DNA of 64,000 bases, from the NCBI GenBank assembly GCA_016191285.1, contig JACPPA010000019.1:62001-126000 (forward strand), given 5' to 3'. Under the pieces are notes generated by a model. The model was not told the origin of the DNA. It did no database searches and saw only the letters and a program-made list of their open reading frames with translations. Positions 48,358 through 56,795 of the stretch are shown piece after piece. Source of the DNA: Gammaproteobacteria bacterium. Its GTDB lineage: Bacteria > Pseudomonadota > Gammaproteobacteria > Ga0077536. Each line of letters begins with the position of its first letter. Positions within the stretch are counted from its first letter, which is position 1. Position numbers and translations under genes: made by a program.

Positions 48358-49107
48358 TTGAACCAGAAACTCACTGGCAAAGTTGCATTGGTGACTGGCG
48401 CCTCCCGCGGCATTGGCCGCGCGACGGCCGAACGGCTGGCCCGTGACGGGGCGATGGTGGTGGTTAACTATGCGACGAGCGCCGACGAAGCCGCCGCGGT
48501 CGTGCACGAGATTAATCATCACGGCGGCAAGGCATTGGCGATTCAAGCCGATATCGCCAAGCTAGCGGACATTAAACGCTTGTTTCGCGAGAGCATCGAA
48601 CGCTGTGGTCAGCTCGATATTTTCGTCGCGAACGCCGGCTATTCGTGCTTCAAGCCACTGGCCGAGATCACTGAAGAAGATTTCGATTCGACTTTTGCCG
48701 TCAACGCCAAAGGCACGTTCTTCTGTTTGCAGGAAGTCCTACATCACCTTAGCGATGGCGGCCGAATTATTTGTCTTTCGACTATCGGCACGGTGTTGAA
48801 TGTGCCGGGTGGCACTTGCTATTTCGGCAGCAAGGCGGCGGTCGAACAGTTTTGCCGGACACTCGCCAAGGAAGTCGCACCGCGCGGGATCACGGTCAAC
48901 TTGGTTTCTCCGGGGTTTACCGAAACTCGGATGTTGATGGCGACGATGGACGCCGAGGCGCATCAACAATTAATTGGGATGACACCACTACAGCGCTTCG
49001 GACAACCGGCGGATATTGCCGACGTTATACGCTTCCTCGCGAGCGATGAGGCGCGCTGGGTAACGCGACAGAACCTCGCAGTAGATGGCGGCATCATCAG
49101 TCGCTAA
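48358..49107 (+). CDS. Short-chain dehydrogenase/reductase (SDR), FabG-like
   Basis: A 249-residue SDR from TTG 48358 (LNQKLTGKVALVTGASRGIG), which has GAGGAG 8 bases upstream; an ATG at 48331 in the same frame is the alternative. It has TGASRGIG, VANAGYS in place of NNAG, catalytic Ser (CLSTIGTV) and Y-x3-K (YFGSKAAV), and ends RQNLAVDGGIISR. NADP preference is suggested by the Arg in the glycine motif. Two divergent SDRs, an enoyl-CoA hydratase and LLM enzymes together suggest degradation of an alicyclic or branched acid. Confidence 0.88.
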   Translation: MNQKLTGKVALVTGASRGIGRATAERLARDGAMVVVNYATSADEAAAVVHEINHHGGKALAIQADIAKLADIKRLFRESIERCGQLDIFVANAGYSCFKPLAEITEEDFDSTFAVNAKGTFFCLQEVLHHLSDGGRIICLSTIGTVLNVPGGTCYFGSKAAVEQFCRTLAKEVAPRGITVNLVSPGFTETRMLMATMDAEAHQQLIGMTPLQRFGQPADIADVIRFLASDEARWVTRQNLAVDGGIISR

Positions 49108-49145
49108 TGTGCGGCAATGAACTTCCCTAGGTCGACGCGCTGCCA

Positions 49146-49211
49146 TGGTGGGAGTAGCTTTAGCGGCGAATTGACCTCGGAAAATATTCGGAGCTCAAAG
49201 CGGCTCCCACA
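49146..49211. repeat. Intergenic inverted repeat, copy 3
   Basis: TGGTGGGAGTAGCTTTAGCG at the left and CAAAGCGGCTCCCAC at the right; same family as copies at 44476 and 47288, more diverged. Lies between the SDR stop and the next enoyl-CoA hydratase. Confidence 0.8.
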
Positions 49212-49270
49212 AATTGGTAATGCAGCGCAACGCAACACACTAGGCATATCCAGTAAACAACGGGGGCATC

Positions 49271-50074
49271 ATGGGTAAAACTGAATGCAAAATCGACAAC
49301 GGCATCGCCACCATCACCTTCACCAACCCGCCACTGGGTTTCTTCACATCCGACATGGTGGCGCAGCTCGGCGTCATCATGAACGAGATCGAAGATGATC
49401 CTAAGATCCGCGCGATCATTTTCACCGGCGGTCTGCCCGAGGTTTTTATTCGGCACTTCTCGGTCGAAGAAATCATCGGCATGGCTGATGCGCTGAAAAA
49501 GCGCCGCGCGGCCGGCCAACCGGATCCGCGATTTGCGCGGACGGCGTTGCGCCGCGTATGGGAACAAATCGACAACTGTCGCAAACCCACGATCGCTGCG
49601 ATCAACGGCTTCTGCGGCGGTGGCGGCTGCGAACTAACTTTGTGTTGTGATATCCGCCTCGCGGGTCCGGGCAAGTACACCATTGGGCAAATGGAAATCT
49701 TAGTCGGCCTGCTACCAGGCGCGGGCGGCACCACACGCCTGGCGCGAGCGGTTGGCACCGGCAAGGCGCTTGAATGGGTACTACGCGGTCGAACGTTTTA
49801 TCCTGAAGAAGCCGCGGCCGAAGGCTTGGTGCATCACTATGTGGCGGGCGACGTTCTCGCCGAGGCGCGCAAGATCGCGGGCGAGTTCCTCGACAAGCCG
49901 CCCGCCGCGCTGGCCTTTATCAAACAAGTCATGCGTTCGAGTTACGGCAAATCGATCGCAGATGGCGTCGACGAAGAAGGTGACTTGTTCGCGAACTTGA
50001 TCGCCCAAGATGAGCGCACCTTGCAAATGATGCGCGACTATGTAGCCGGCGGGCATAAGCTAACCAAGATTTAA
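49271..50074 (+). CDS. Enoyl-CoA hydratase/isomerase
   Basis: A 267-residue crotonase-family enzyme. Unlike the homologue at 39358 it has the full second catalytic region, GQMEILVGLLPGAGGTTRLA, preceded by the oxyanion-hole block NGFCGGGGCELTLCCDIRLA. The first oxyanion region is unusual (TGGLPEVFIRHFSVEEI, where G-x-D/A is expected). Likely beta-oxidation-type hydration. The ATG has GGGGGC close by and no strong Shine-Dalgarno. Confidence 0.88.
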   Translation: MGKTECKIDNGIATITFTNPPLGFFTSDMVAQLGVIMNEIEDDPKIRAIIFTGGLPEVFIRHFSVEEIIGMADALKKRRAAGQPDPRFARTALRRVWEQIDNCRKPTIAAINGFCGGGGCELTLCCDIRLAGPGKYTIGQMEILVGLLPGAGGTTRLARAVGTGKALEWVLRGRTFYPEEAAAEGLVHHYVAGDVLAEARKIAGEFLDKPPAALAFIKQVMRSSYGKSIADGVDEEGDLFANLIAQDERTLQMMRDYVAGGHKLTKI

Positions 50075-50100
50075 CGGCGCGGTTAAGGACTAGCGGTGCA

Positions 50101-50603
50101 ACATCCTTACGTAACATTGGCGGGCAGGCGATCGTATTACTGCCCGCACCTTATGTGGGCTGCGGCGTGTGTTGCACATGTTTAAACGGCTTGGATCACC
50201 ACTGCGCGCAGGTGCGTTACTGCGGACTCGGCAATCTCCCCGGCGCGTACGCTGAATATGTCCGGGTCAGCGGCGCTGAAGCATTGCGGTTGCCGGCCGG
50301 CGTTGACTAGCAACGCGGGGCACTGGTTGAGCCGCTCGCGATGGGCTTGCATGCCGCACGACTCGCACCAGGCGAAACGGTGCTGGTACTCAGCGCCGGT
50401 CCCATTGGTCTCACCGTTGCGTTGTGGTGCCGCTATTTCGGTGCGTACCAAGTAACTGTCTGCGACAAAGTTCCAGCTCGTGTCGCGCTCGCCGAGCGCA
50501 TGGGATGGCGCCGGATACCGTGTTGCAGGTTAAAGCGAACAGCAAAGAGCTGCAGATCAACTACGTCTTTATGTATCGCAAACGCGATTTCGAACGCCGC
50601 GCT
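50101..50603 (+). pseudogene. Zinc-dependent alcohol dehydrogenase, degraded
   Basis: Fragments in two frames match MDR-type zinc dehydrogenases: YVGCGVCCTCLNGLDHHCAQ (structural-zinc Cys cluster), LPGAYAEYVRV, an in-frame TAG at 50308-50310, then LVEPLAMGLHAARLAPGETV and VLVLSAGPIGLTVAL. After AERMG the frame changes and sequence skips to KELQINYVFMYRKRDFE near the usual C-terminus. The N-terminal 70 residues and the tail are missing. It ends at the edge of the 141-bp repeat. Not functional. Confidence 0.8.
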
Positions 50604-50744
50604 CAGCACGCCTCGAATAAGCCTGCCGCGCCCATGCCCTTGCCGATGCACATCGACACGATTCCGAGCTTTTTGCGTCGACGACCAAGTTCGCGGATTA
50701 GCAACCCGGTCATCCGTGAGCCGGTCATGCCGAAGGGATGACCA
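50604..50744. repeat. 141-bp perfect direct repeat, left copy (thiolase 3' end)
   Basis: Identical over 141 bases to 54644-54784. On the minus strand it encodes the last 47 codons of a thiolase, including [15 protein letters not shown] and [17 protein letters not shown]. Here it is isolated: no thiolase body is attached. Its left edge cuts the alcohol dehydrogenase remnant and its right edge cuts the signal peptide of the cupredoxin gene. Confidence 0.95.
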
Positions 50745-51050
50745 GCACTGCTTGGACTTTTTGTATGCCCCAACCTCTTCGCCGGCGAGCCGGTGCTCAC
50801 GTTGTCAATTCACGAACACCGTTTTGAACCGGCCGAAGTGCGCGTGCCGGCTAACACTAAGGTCAAATTGATAGTCCGTAATCTCGATGCGTCGCCGGAG
50901 GAGTTCGAAAGTTACGAGCTGAAGCGGGAGAAGGTGATCCCCGGTAACTCCGAAGCCGCTGTGTTCGTCGGCCCGCTCGCACCCGGCTCCTATCCATTCT
51001 TTGGCGACTTCAATCAAGCCACGGCCCAAGGACGGATTATCGTCGAATAG
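50742..51050 (+). CDS. Cupredoxin-like periplasmic protein, 5'-truncated
   Basis: The conserved domain ([57 protein letters not shown]) matches the cupredoxin domain of EfeO/P19-type iron-uptake partners and lacks classical copper ligands. In frame upstream is [16 protein letters not shown], the tail of a signal peptide, but the frame meets the 141-bp repeat at 50744 and no start codon remains for a whole signal. The only available start is GTG 50793, which gives 85 residues and no export signal. FTR1 follows 62 bases later, as expected for an iron-uptake pair. Confidence 0.6.
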   Translation, partial: PALLGLFVCPNLFAGEPVLTLSIHEHRFEPAEVRVPANTKVKLIVRNLDASPEEFESYELKREKVIPGNSEAAVFVGPLAPGSYPFFGDFNQATAQGRIIVE

Positions 51051-51112
51051 ATAAACGGAAGCCCACCGCAGGTGGCCTTCGAAGCTCATTCACGCAAATT
51101 GAGGGATTCTGA

Positions 51113-52684
51113 ATGTTAGGGGTAGCACTGCTCGTGTTTAGAGAAGTACTGGAAGCCGCGCTCGTGATCGGCATCGTATTCGCCGCCACGCAGGGCGTGG
51201 CAAGTCGCAAACGCTGGATCGGTGTCGGCTTAAGCGCCGGCATCGTGGGCGCGATAATTCTCGCGCTGTTCGCGGAACGCCTGGCGGCGATGGCGGCCGG
51301 CATGGGTCAGGAGTTGTTCAATGCGACGGTGTTATTCGCCGCGGTGGCCATGTTGGGCTGGCATACTCTCTGGATGGCTCGCCATGGACAGGAGATAGTG
51401 CAACTTTCGCGCGCAGTCGGCGCGAACGTCACCGCCGGCCACCAACCGCTTTATGCACTCGCGATCGTCGTCGGACTGGCGGTTCTACGTGAAGGTTCTG
51501 AAGTCGTGCTCTTTCTCTATGGTTTGGTAGCCGCCGGTAATGCCGATGCAGCTGGCCTCCTGTTTGGCGGAGCGGCTGGCCTGGCGGCGGGGATCGGTGC
51601 AGGCATAGCGATCGCACGCGGTCTCCGCATTATTCCGTCGCGTTATCTCTTCACGGTCACCGGCTGGTTGATCGCGCTGCTCGCGGCCGGTATGGCGGCC
51701 CAGGGCATGGCCTTCTTAAGTCAGGCGGGCTACATCTCGCGCTTCACTGAGACCGCCTGGGACACGTCCGCATTCGCCACCGACCGCAGCTTACTCGGAC
51801 AGGCCCTACATGCGTTTGTCGGTTACACCGCCGCGCCAATGGTGATCCAAGTCATGGCTTACCTCGCCACGCTGTTAGCGTTAAGCATCGCCATACTCCG
51901 CAATCGAGCGCCAAGCTCGGGCACCCGTACCGCCAACACCGGGCTCGCGATAGCCCTCGCAGCTATCGCACTGAGTGCGATGGGAATGCGCGAGGCCAAA
52001 GCCGGTTTCAAAGTTTATTCGCCCTATGTGGAGTACCGCGAATGGGAATTCGAGTTTCGCGGTAATACTTCGTTCGACGACGTTGACGCTAAAGACGGCG
52101 CACAAGGCTACCTATACGAACTCGGCTACAGCCCAACCACCTACTGGCATACGGCACTGTTCCTCAAGCAGGAACATGCACCGGGCGACTTTCTACGCAG
52201 TACCGAATTCACCTGGGAAAATGTCTTTCAGCTAACCGAACCGGGTCAGTACTGGCTCGATGTCGGCGCCTATATCGAATATGCGAAGGGCCTTCGCCAT
52301 GGCGGTGATCACGCTTTTGAGTGGAAGGTTTTGCTCGAAAAAAGCATTGGTAAGTGGACTTTCACCACGAATCCAATCTTCGTGCAGAAATTTCCGGAGG
52401 CTGGAGAAAACCCGGGGGTCGATTTTGAATATGCCTGGGGTACACACTACCGCCTGAGGCCGGAATTCGAGCCGGGTTTCGAAGCCTTCGGCGGTGTTGG
52501 CGAACTCACGCATGCCAGCGCACTTGAGGAACAAGAACACCTCATTGGGCCGGATGTTCGCGGGCGCTTAGTCCTCGGGAGTAGAAGCAAACTACGCTAC
52601 AACCTAGGCTACCTATTTGGGCTCACCGACGCCGTCCCCGATGGCGTCTTCAAGTTCGAACTCGAATACGAATTTCGCTTCTGA
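51113..52684 (+). CDS. FTR1-family iron permease fused to a beta-rich exported-type domain
   Basis: A 523-residue protein. Residues 1-265 are an FTR1/EfeU permease with two R-E-x2-E iron-binding motifs, REVLE (10-14) and REGSE (126-130), and about six membrane spans. At residues 270-297 comes a signal-peptide-like segment (NTGLAIALAAIALSAMGM, then REAKA before GF). Residues 298-523 alternate aromatic/charged strands (KVYSPYVEYREWEFEFRGN) and end in FELEYEFRF, as outer-membrane beta-barrels do. FTR1 proteins normally end near 280, so this is an unusual fusion. No start codon with a ribosome site is seen at the junction. Confidence 0.85.
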   Translation: MLGVALLVFREVLEAALVIGIVFAATQGVASRKRWIGVGLSAGIVGAIILALFAERLAAMAAGMGQELFNATVLFAAVAMLGWHTLWMARHGQEIVQLSRAVGANVTAGHQPLYALAIVVGLAVLREGSEVVLFLYGLVAAGNADAAGLLFGGAAGLAAGIGAGIAIARGLRIIPSRYLFTVTGWLIALLAAGMAAQGMAFLSQAGYISRFTETAWDTSAFATDRSLLGQALHAFVGYTAAPMVIQVMAYLATLLALSIAILRNRAPSSGTRTANTGLAIALAAIALSAMGMREAKAGFKVYSPYVEYREWEFEFRGNTSFDDVDAKDGAQGYLYELGYSPTTYWHTALFLKQEHAPGDFLRSTEFTWENVFQLTEPGQYWLDVGAYIEYAKGLRHGGDHAFEWKVLLEKSIGKWTFTTNPIFVQKFPEAGENPGVDFEYAWGTHYRLRPEFEPGFEAFGGVGELTHASALEEQEHLIGPDVRGRLVLGSRSKLRYNLGYLFGLTDAVPDGVFKFELEYEFRF

Positions 52685-52763
52685 ACCCACCCACACACGA
52701 ACTCACTATCGCTGACTCCTGGCAGGCTGCTCCTGCCTCCAGCAGCTATCGGGGAGAGTACTC

Positions 52764-53969
52764 ATGATGTTATCTCGCGCATCTACTGCGGCGATCTTGG
52801 CTGCCGCGGGTGCAGTCACCGCGCCAGTAATCCAGGCTGCCGGTTATAACCAAATTAACTTGATCGCCAACAGGGCGACCTATCAACCGCAGACAGTCGA
52901 TCCGACCTTGCTCAACGCCTGGGGTATCGCGATCCGGCCCGCAGGTCTCGGCGGTCATTTTTGGTTGACCTCGAACGGTGACGGGACATCCAAGGAGTAC
53001 GTCGGTGACGTCGGCGGCACACCGTTGTCTCAGGATGAGTTGAAAATTGTCGAGGTGCCGGGGCCAAGCGGTACTGCGGGCACGCCGACTGGCGTTGTGT
53101 TCAACGGTGGTACGCAGTTCGTCGTCTCGCAGAACCATGCGAATGGAGCGATCACGGCGGCCGCGAAGTTTCTATTCGCGACTGATAACGGGGTGATCTC
53201 GGCGTGGACCGAGCGCAAGAATTCCGACGGATCGTTCGATCGACCGCTAGCAGCGAAGGCGGTCATCAACAATTCCACAGCCGGTAGCCAGTACTTTGGA
53301 CTGACGATCGACGACAGGACCAATCGTCTTTATGCAGCCGATTTCGGCAGCCACCCGAACGTGCAGATCTTCGACGGAACTTTCGCCCTGTTGAGCGACG
53401 GGCGTCCAATCTTGAATCCTTTTGCCGGCTTTGCGGGATTGCAGCCCGGCGACTATACGCCGTTCAATGTGCAGTCACTTCAACTCGGTGGTACCAGTTC
53501 GCTGTTCGTGACCTACGCAAAAACCCTGGACGACCCGGGTAATCCTGGCCATGTATTGCCCGGTGAGGAAGACTCCGGCCCAGGTCACGGCAAGCTCGCA
53601 CAGTTCGACGCCGACGGGCGCCTGATTGCATTGTGGGACGATAAGGGCTTATTGAACTCGCCGTGGGGCGTCGCGGTCGCGCCCGCCGATTTCGGCGCCT
53701 ACAGCAATGATTTGCTGGTTGGCAATTTCGGCGACGGCACCATCGTCGCCTTTAACCCAATAACCCGCACCGCCATTGATTATCTGCGCGATCCCAGCGG
53801 CAAGGTCATTGCAATCGAGGGCCTGTGGGAGCTGCTGTTCGGCAACGGCGCCAGTCTCGGTGAAGCGAATCATCTCTATTTCGCCGCAGGTCCGCGTAAC
53901 GAGCAGGACGGGCTGTTCGGTAAACTGGTGGTGGCGCCTGCGCCAGTACCGTTGCCGGCCACGTTGTGA
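52764..53969 (+). CDS. TIGR03118-like exported protein with truncated PEP-CTERM tail
   Basis: A 401-residue protein with a Sec signal (AAILAAAGAVTAPVIQA). The mature part resembles the TIGR03118 family, a beta-propeller-like group (LLNAWGIAIRPAGLGGHFW, LNSPWGVAVAPADFG, LLVGNFGDGTIVAFNP). It ends VPLPATL, then TGA at 53967. Reading on in the same frame gives LFGTAAAGLRPLRRARQK before TAA at 54024. VPLPATLWLFG followed by a hydrophobic stretch and Arg cluster is the exosortase sorting signal, so TGA stands where Trp (TGG) belongs. As written, the product lacks its anchor. Confidence 0.82.
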   Translation: MMLSRASTAAILAAAGAVTAPVIQAAGYNQINLIANRATYQPQTVDPTLLNAWGIAIRPAGLGGHFWLTSNGDGTSKEYVGDVGGTPLSQDELKIVEVPGPSGTAGTPTGVVFNGGTQFVVSQNHANGAITAAAKFLFATDNGVISAWTERKNSDGSFDRPLAAKAVINNSTAGSQYFGLTIDDRTNRLYAADFGSHPNVQIFDGTFALLSDGRPILNPFAGFAGLQPGDYTPFNVQSLQLGGTSSLFVTYAKTLDDPGNPGHVLPGEEDSGPGHGKLAQFDADGRLIALWDDKGLLNSPWGVAVAPADFGAYSNDLLVGNFGDGTIVAFNPITRTAIDYLRDPSGKVIAIEGLWELLFGNGASLGEANHLYFAAGPRNEQDGLFGKLVVAPAPVPLPATL

Positions 53970-54083
53970 TTGTTCGGAACCGCTGCAGCCGGGCTCCGCC
54001 CGTTGCGGCGAGCGCGACAAAAGTAACCTCGCGCCGACGCTTACGCGCTTGCTTCTTTGCCCCCTAAAAACTTGGAGACCCAC

Positions 54084-54392
54084 ATGAAAGGAGCAAAACA
54101 CGATGCTGATGATCCGAATCTACTGTTGACCGCGCTGATGTTTCTGCAGGTGCAATTTGTACAACAACAGCGGCTACCTATCGCGTTCGCGATCGAGGAC
54201 CATTTGCGCCGTTTGGATCGCATCGGTCAGCAGCTTCCACCGCTTCTTGCCCACGCTCTACCGCGCTTACGCGAGCAGTGGCGGAAACATGTGCTGGAGC
54301 GCTCCATCCGCGCCACCGCCGAAGCCGTCGCCCACGCGTGCCCAACCTCGGCAGTGGTAATCCCTTTTCCACTAACCAGGCTACGCTCGTGA
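54084..54392 (+). CDS. Hypothetical helical protein
   Basis: A 102-residue protein from ATG 54084 with AAACTTGGAGACC as ribosome region. Helical, charged: MFLQVQFVQQQRLPIAFAIE, then DHLRRLDRIGQQLPPLLAHA. Its stop overlaps the next gene's GTG by three bases (GTGA), implying coupling. No family recognised. It sits just after the TIGR03118-like gene. Confidence 0.5.
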   Translation: MKGAKHDADDPNLLLTALMFLQVQFVQQQRLPIAFAIEDHLRRLDRIGQQLPPLLAHALPRLREQWRKHVLERSIRATAEAVAHACPTSAVVIPFPLTRLRS

Positions 54393-54622
54393 ACCGCGAA
54401 GGATGTGTACCGACGGTGCTTGCCTCGTCTGACGGCTGTCACATTATGTGCTGTAGCGATTGCGGGCAGATTCAAATCAGTCTGCCACATTTGACCATCA
54501 GGATCCCGGTGCCTCTCTTTTTGGAGGCCGCCGCATGCATGGCGACCGCCGCGGAAAATTTGCCCGCAGTAATAGAAGTCGACGATAACGCTGTCCTACC
54601 GAGCAGTGGGCAATGTCATTGA
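54389..54622 (+). CDS. Hypothetical small Cys-rich protein
   Basis: A 77-residue protein with GTG start overlapping the preceding stop codon. It has a Cys cluster (GCHIMCCSDCGQIQISLPHL) that resembles a small zinc site, and otherwise no known motif. It ends 21 bases before the right copy of the 141-bp repeat. Confidence 0.5.
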   Translation: MNREGCVPTVLASSDGCHIMCCSDCGQIQISLPHLTIRIPVPLFLEAAACMATAAENLPAVIEVDDNAVLPSSGQCH

Positions 54623-54639
54623 CAAATTCGCGGCACAAC

Positions 54640-55793
54640 TCACCAGCACGCCTCGAATAAGCCTGCCGCGCCCATGCCCTTGCCGATGCACATCGACACG
54701 ATTCCGAGCTTTTTGCGTCGACGACCAAGTTCGCGGATTAGCAACCCGGTCATCCGTGAGCCGGTCATGCCGAAGGGATGACCATGTCGATGCCGAGCGC
54801 ATCGCGACTATACAAACACTGCGAGGCAAAAGCTTCGTTGAGTTCGACCAGATCAATATCGGCGAGCCTGAGCCCCTTGTACTTCAACAGTTTCGGAATG
54901 GCGAACACCGGGCCGATGCCCATTTCGTCCGGCTCGCAGCCGGCGACGGCGAAGCCACGAAAATACGCCAGCGGCTTCAGGCCCAGCTGTTGTGCGCGCT
55001 TCTCTGACATTAGCAGCGTCATCGAAGCGCCGTCGGATAATTGCGACGCATTGCCGGCGGTCACCGAACCACCCGGTTCAAATGCGCCCGGCAGCGACGA
55101 CAACGCCTGGACAGTGGTGTCGGCGCGATTACATTCGTCTTTGTCGACGGTACCTTCGACGATCACGGTTTCCTGAGTGTCCTTGCTCAAGACCTTTCGC
55201 CACTTAACTGTCATCGGCGCGATTTCTTCACGCACATAACCGGCGTTGACCGCCGCCGCGTAGCGGTGCTGGCTTTGCACGGCGTATTGATCTTGCGCTT
55301 CGCGACTCACCTTGTAGCGCCGTGCGACGACTTCGGCGGTGTTGCCCATGGCCATGTAAATGGCGGGTTTCTCGGCCTGAAGGCGCGGGTTGTCTTCGAA
55401 CTTCGCGGGGGTCCCGCGCTCGAGCCCGGTGATCGATTCAACGCCACCGGCCAACGCCACGTCCGCGCAGCCACTCGCGATCTGCGTGGCGGCGATGGCA
55501 ATCGCATTGAGACCAGACGAACAAGCACGGCTGATTGTCGCCGCCGACACGGTGATCGGCAAGCGCGATAAGGCCACCGCGTGGCGCGCCATGTTGCCCG
55601 ATTGCTCGCCGATTTGGCGCGCGGCGCCGACTACCACGTCATCCACTTCCGCTGGATCAAGCGCGGGACTGCGCGCGAGCAAAGCATCGATGCAATGCGC
55701 GACCAGTTCATCCGCGCGGGTCAAATTGAAGGTGCCGCGATGGGCCTTGGCGAGACCTGTGCGCAGATTATCGACGATGACGACTTGGTTCAT
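54640..55793 (-). pseudogene. Acetyl-CoA acetyltransferase (thiolase), frameshifted
   Basis: The main frame (342 codons, 54765-55793) has the thiolase N-terminus and the nucleophile Cys in RACSSGLNAI, and reads through [19 protein letters not shown]. There about 13 conserved codons (the NVNGGAI block) are missing and the frame shifts, so it ends MVIPSA. The remaining C-terminus, with the catalytic His of GHPFG and Cys of CIGKGMG, continues in another frame to a TGA at 54640. The break is exactly at the 141-bp repeat edge. Without the His and second Cys the protein would be inactive. Confidence 0.85.
54644..54784. repeat. 141-bp perfect direct repeat, right copy (in thiolase)
   Basis: Same 141 bases as 50604-50744, offset 4,040. 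This copy is attached to the thiolase body, but the join at 54784/54785 lacks about 13 codons and breaks the frame. Confidence 0.95.
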
Positions 55794-55864
55794 GACAGAT
55801 CCTCATGGGCAGCTAGCGTTCGAAATTACGTTGTTCATCGTGCGCGGCGTTCGGAATAGTGCGT

Positions 55865-56740
55865 TCAACTCGCCCGGCGGTTACGCGACTCCATCCACCG
55901 CCGAATTCGATTAGCGTCGCCGAGCGGGGAAAATCGTCCCCACGAATCGAGCAGTACGATGATGATGGGGTGCGTGCCGATTTTCGCTTGCATCACCAAG
56001 CAACGTCCAGCCTCCGCCGTATAGCCGGTCTTCGATAGGACAATGTTCCAATCCTTGGACTGGCCGCGTATCAACCCATTGGTATTGCGAAAATCGAGGG
56101 GCGCGCGCTGGCCTTGAACGCCAACGCTATGGTTGACAGTGGTCGTAAATTCTCGGATCAAACGGTACTCACCGGCCGCCGTCACCATTTTGACCAAATC
56201 GTTCGCGGTCGACACATTGTCCTTGCTTAAGCCGGCTGAATCGACAAACCGAGTGTGACTCATGGCGAGCGCCTTGGCCTTGTCGTTCATCGCGGTAATG
56301 AATGCCGACCGCCCCCCTGGATAGGTTCTAACCAAAGCCGCTGCCGCGCGATTTTCCGACGACATGAGGGCCAAGCGCAGCAGTTCATTTCGTGTCAGTC
56401 GACTGCCCATCGGTAAGCGTGAATGCGTGCCCTTCAGGCGATCTATATCGGCGTTTTCAATGGTGACCGACTGGTCGAGCGGTAGCTGTGCGTCGAGCAC
56501 CACCATGGCGGTCATCAGTTTGGTGATCGACGCAATTGGCGTCACCGCATTCGAATTCCGCTCCACCAGAATGTTGCCACTCGGTTGATCAAGAACCAAG
56601 ATCGACGAGGAACGGAGCTTTAGCGTTGCGGCATCGGCCGTCGCGGTGCGTGGTGTGGACGCAGCCGCCATGACATTGGAATAAATCCCGGTCAGGGCGA
56701 GTGCTAGCAGCAAAATTATCGAACGAAGCACGGTTTTCAA
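55865..56740 (-). CDS. pbpG: D-alanyl-D-alanine endopeptidase (penicillin-binding protein 7 type)
   Basis: A 291-residue exported serine peptidase. A signal peptide covers residues 1-26. Active-site motifs are S-x2-K at 71-74 (IASITKLMTAM), S-x-N in LMSSENRAAAAL and KTG in LSKTGYTAEAGRCLVM. Length is that of PBP7/PbpG-type endopeptidases (about 300) rather than DacA-type carboxypeptidases (about 400). Acts on peptidoglycan cross-links. Confidence 0.9.
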   Translation of the reverse strand: MKTVLRSIILLLALALTGIYSNVMAAASTPRTATADAATLKLRSSSILVLDQPSGNILVERNSNAVTPIASITKLMTAMVVLDAQLPLDQSVTIENADIDRLKGTHSRLPMGSRLTRNELLRLALMSSENRAAAALVRTYPGGRSAFITAMNDKAKALAMSHTRFVDSAGLSKDNVSTANDLVKMVTAAGEYRLIREFTTTVNHSVGVQGQRAPLDFRNTNGLIRGQSKDWNIVLSKTGYTAEAGRCLVMQAKIGTHPIIIVLLDSWGRFSPLGDANRIRRWMESRNRRAS

Positions 56741-56795
56741 TTTCCTCGGCGTAAGGAATGATGAGGCGGATTTTAGGAATTATACTGTCCCCGCG

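Noticed and set aside
53967-53969. TGA read as tryptophan or selenocysteine
   Set aside because: Many genes in the window end at TGA, no SECIS-like hairpin directly follows, and the family position is Trp, so a point mutation or read-through is simpler.
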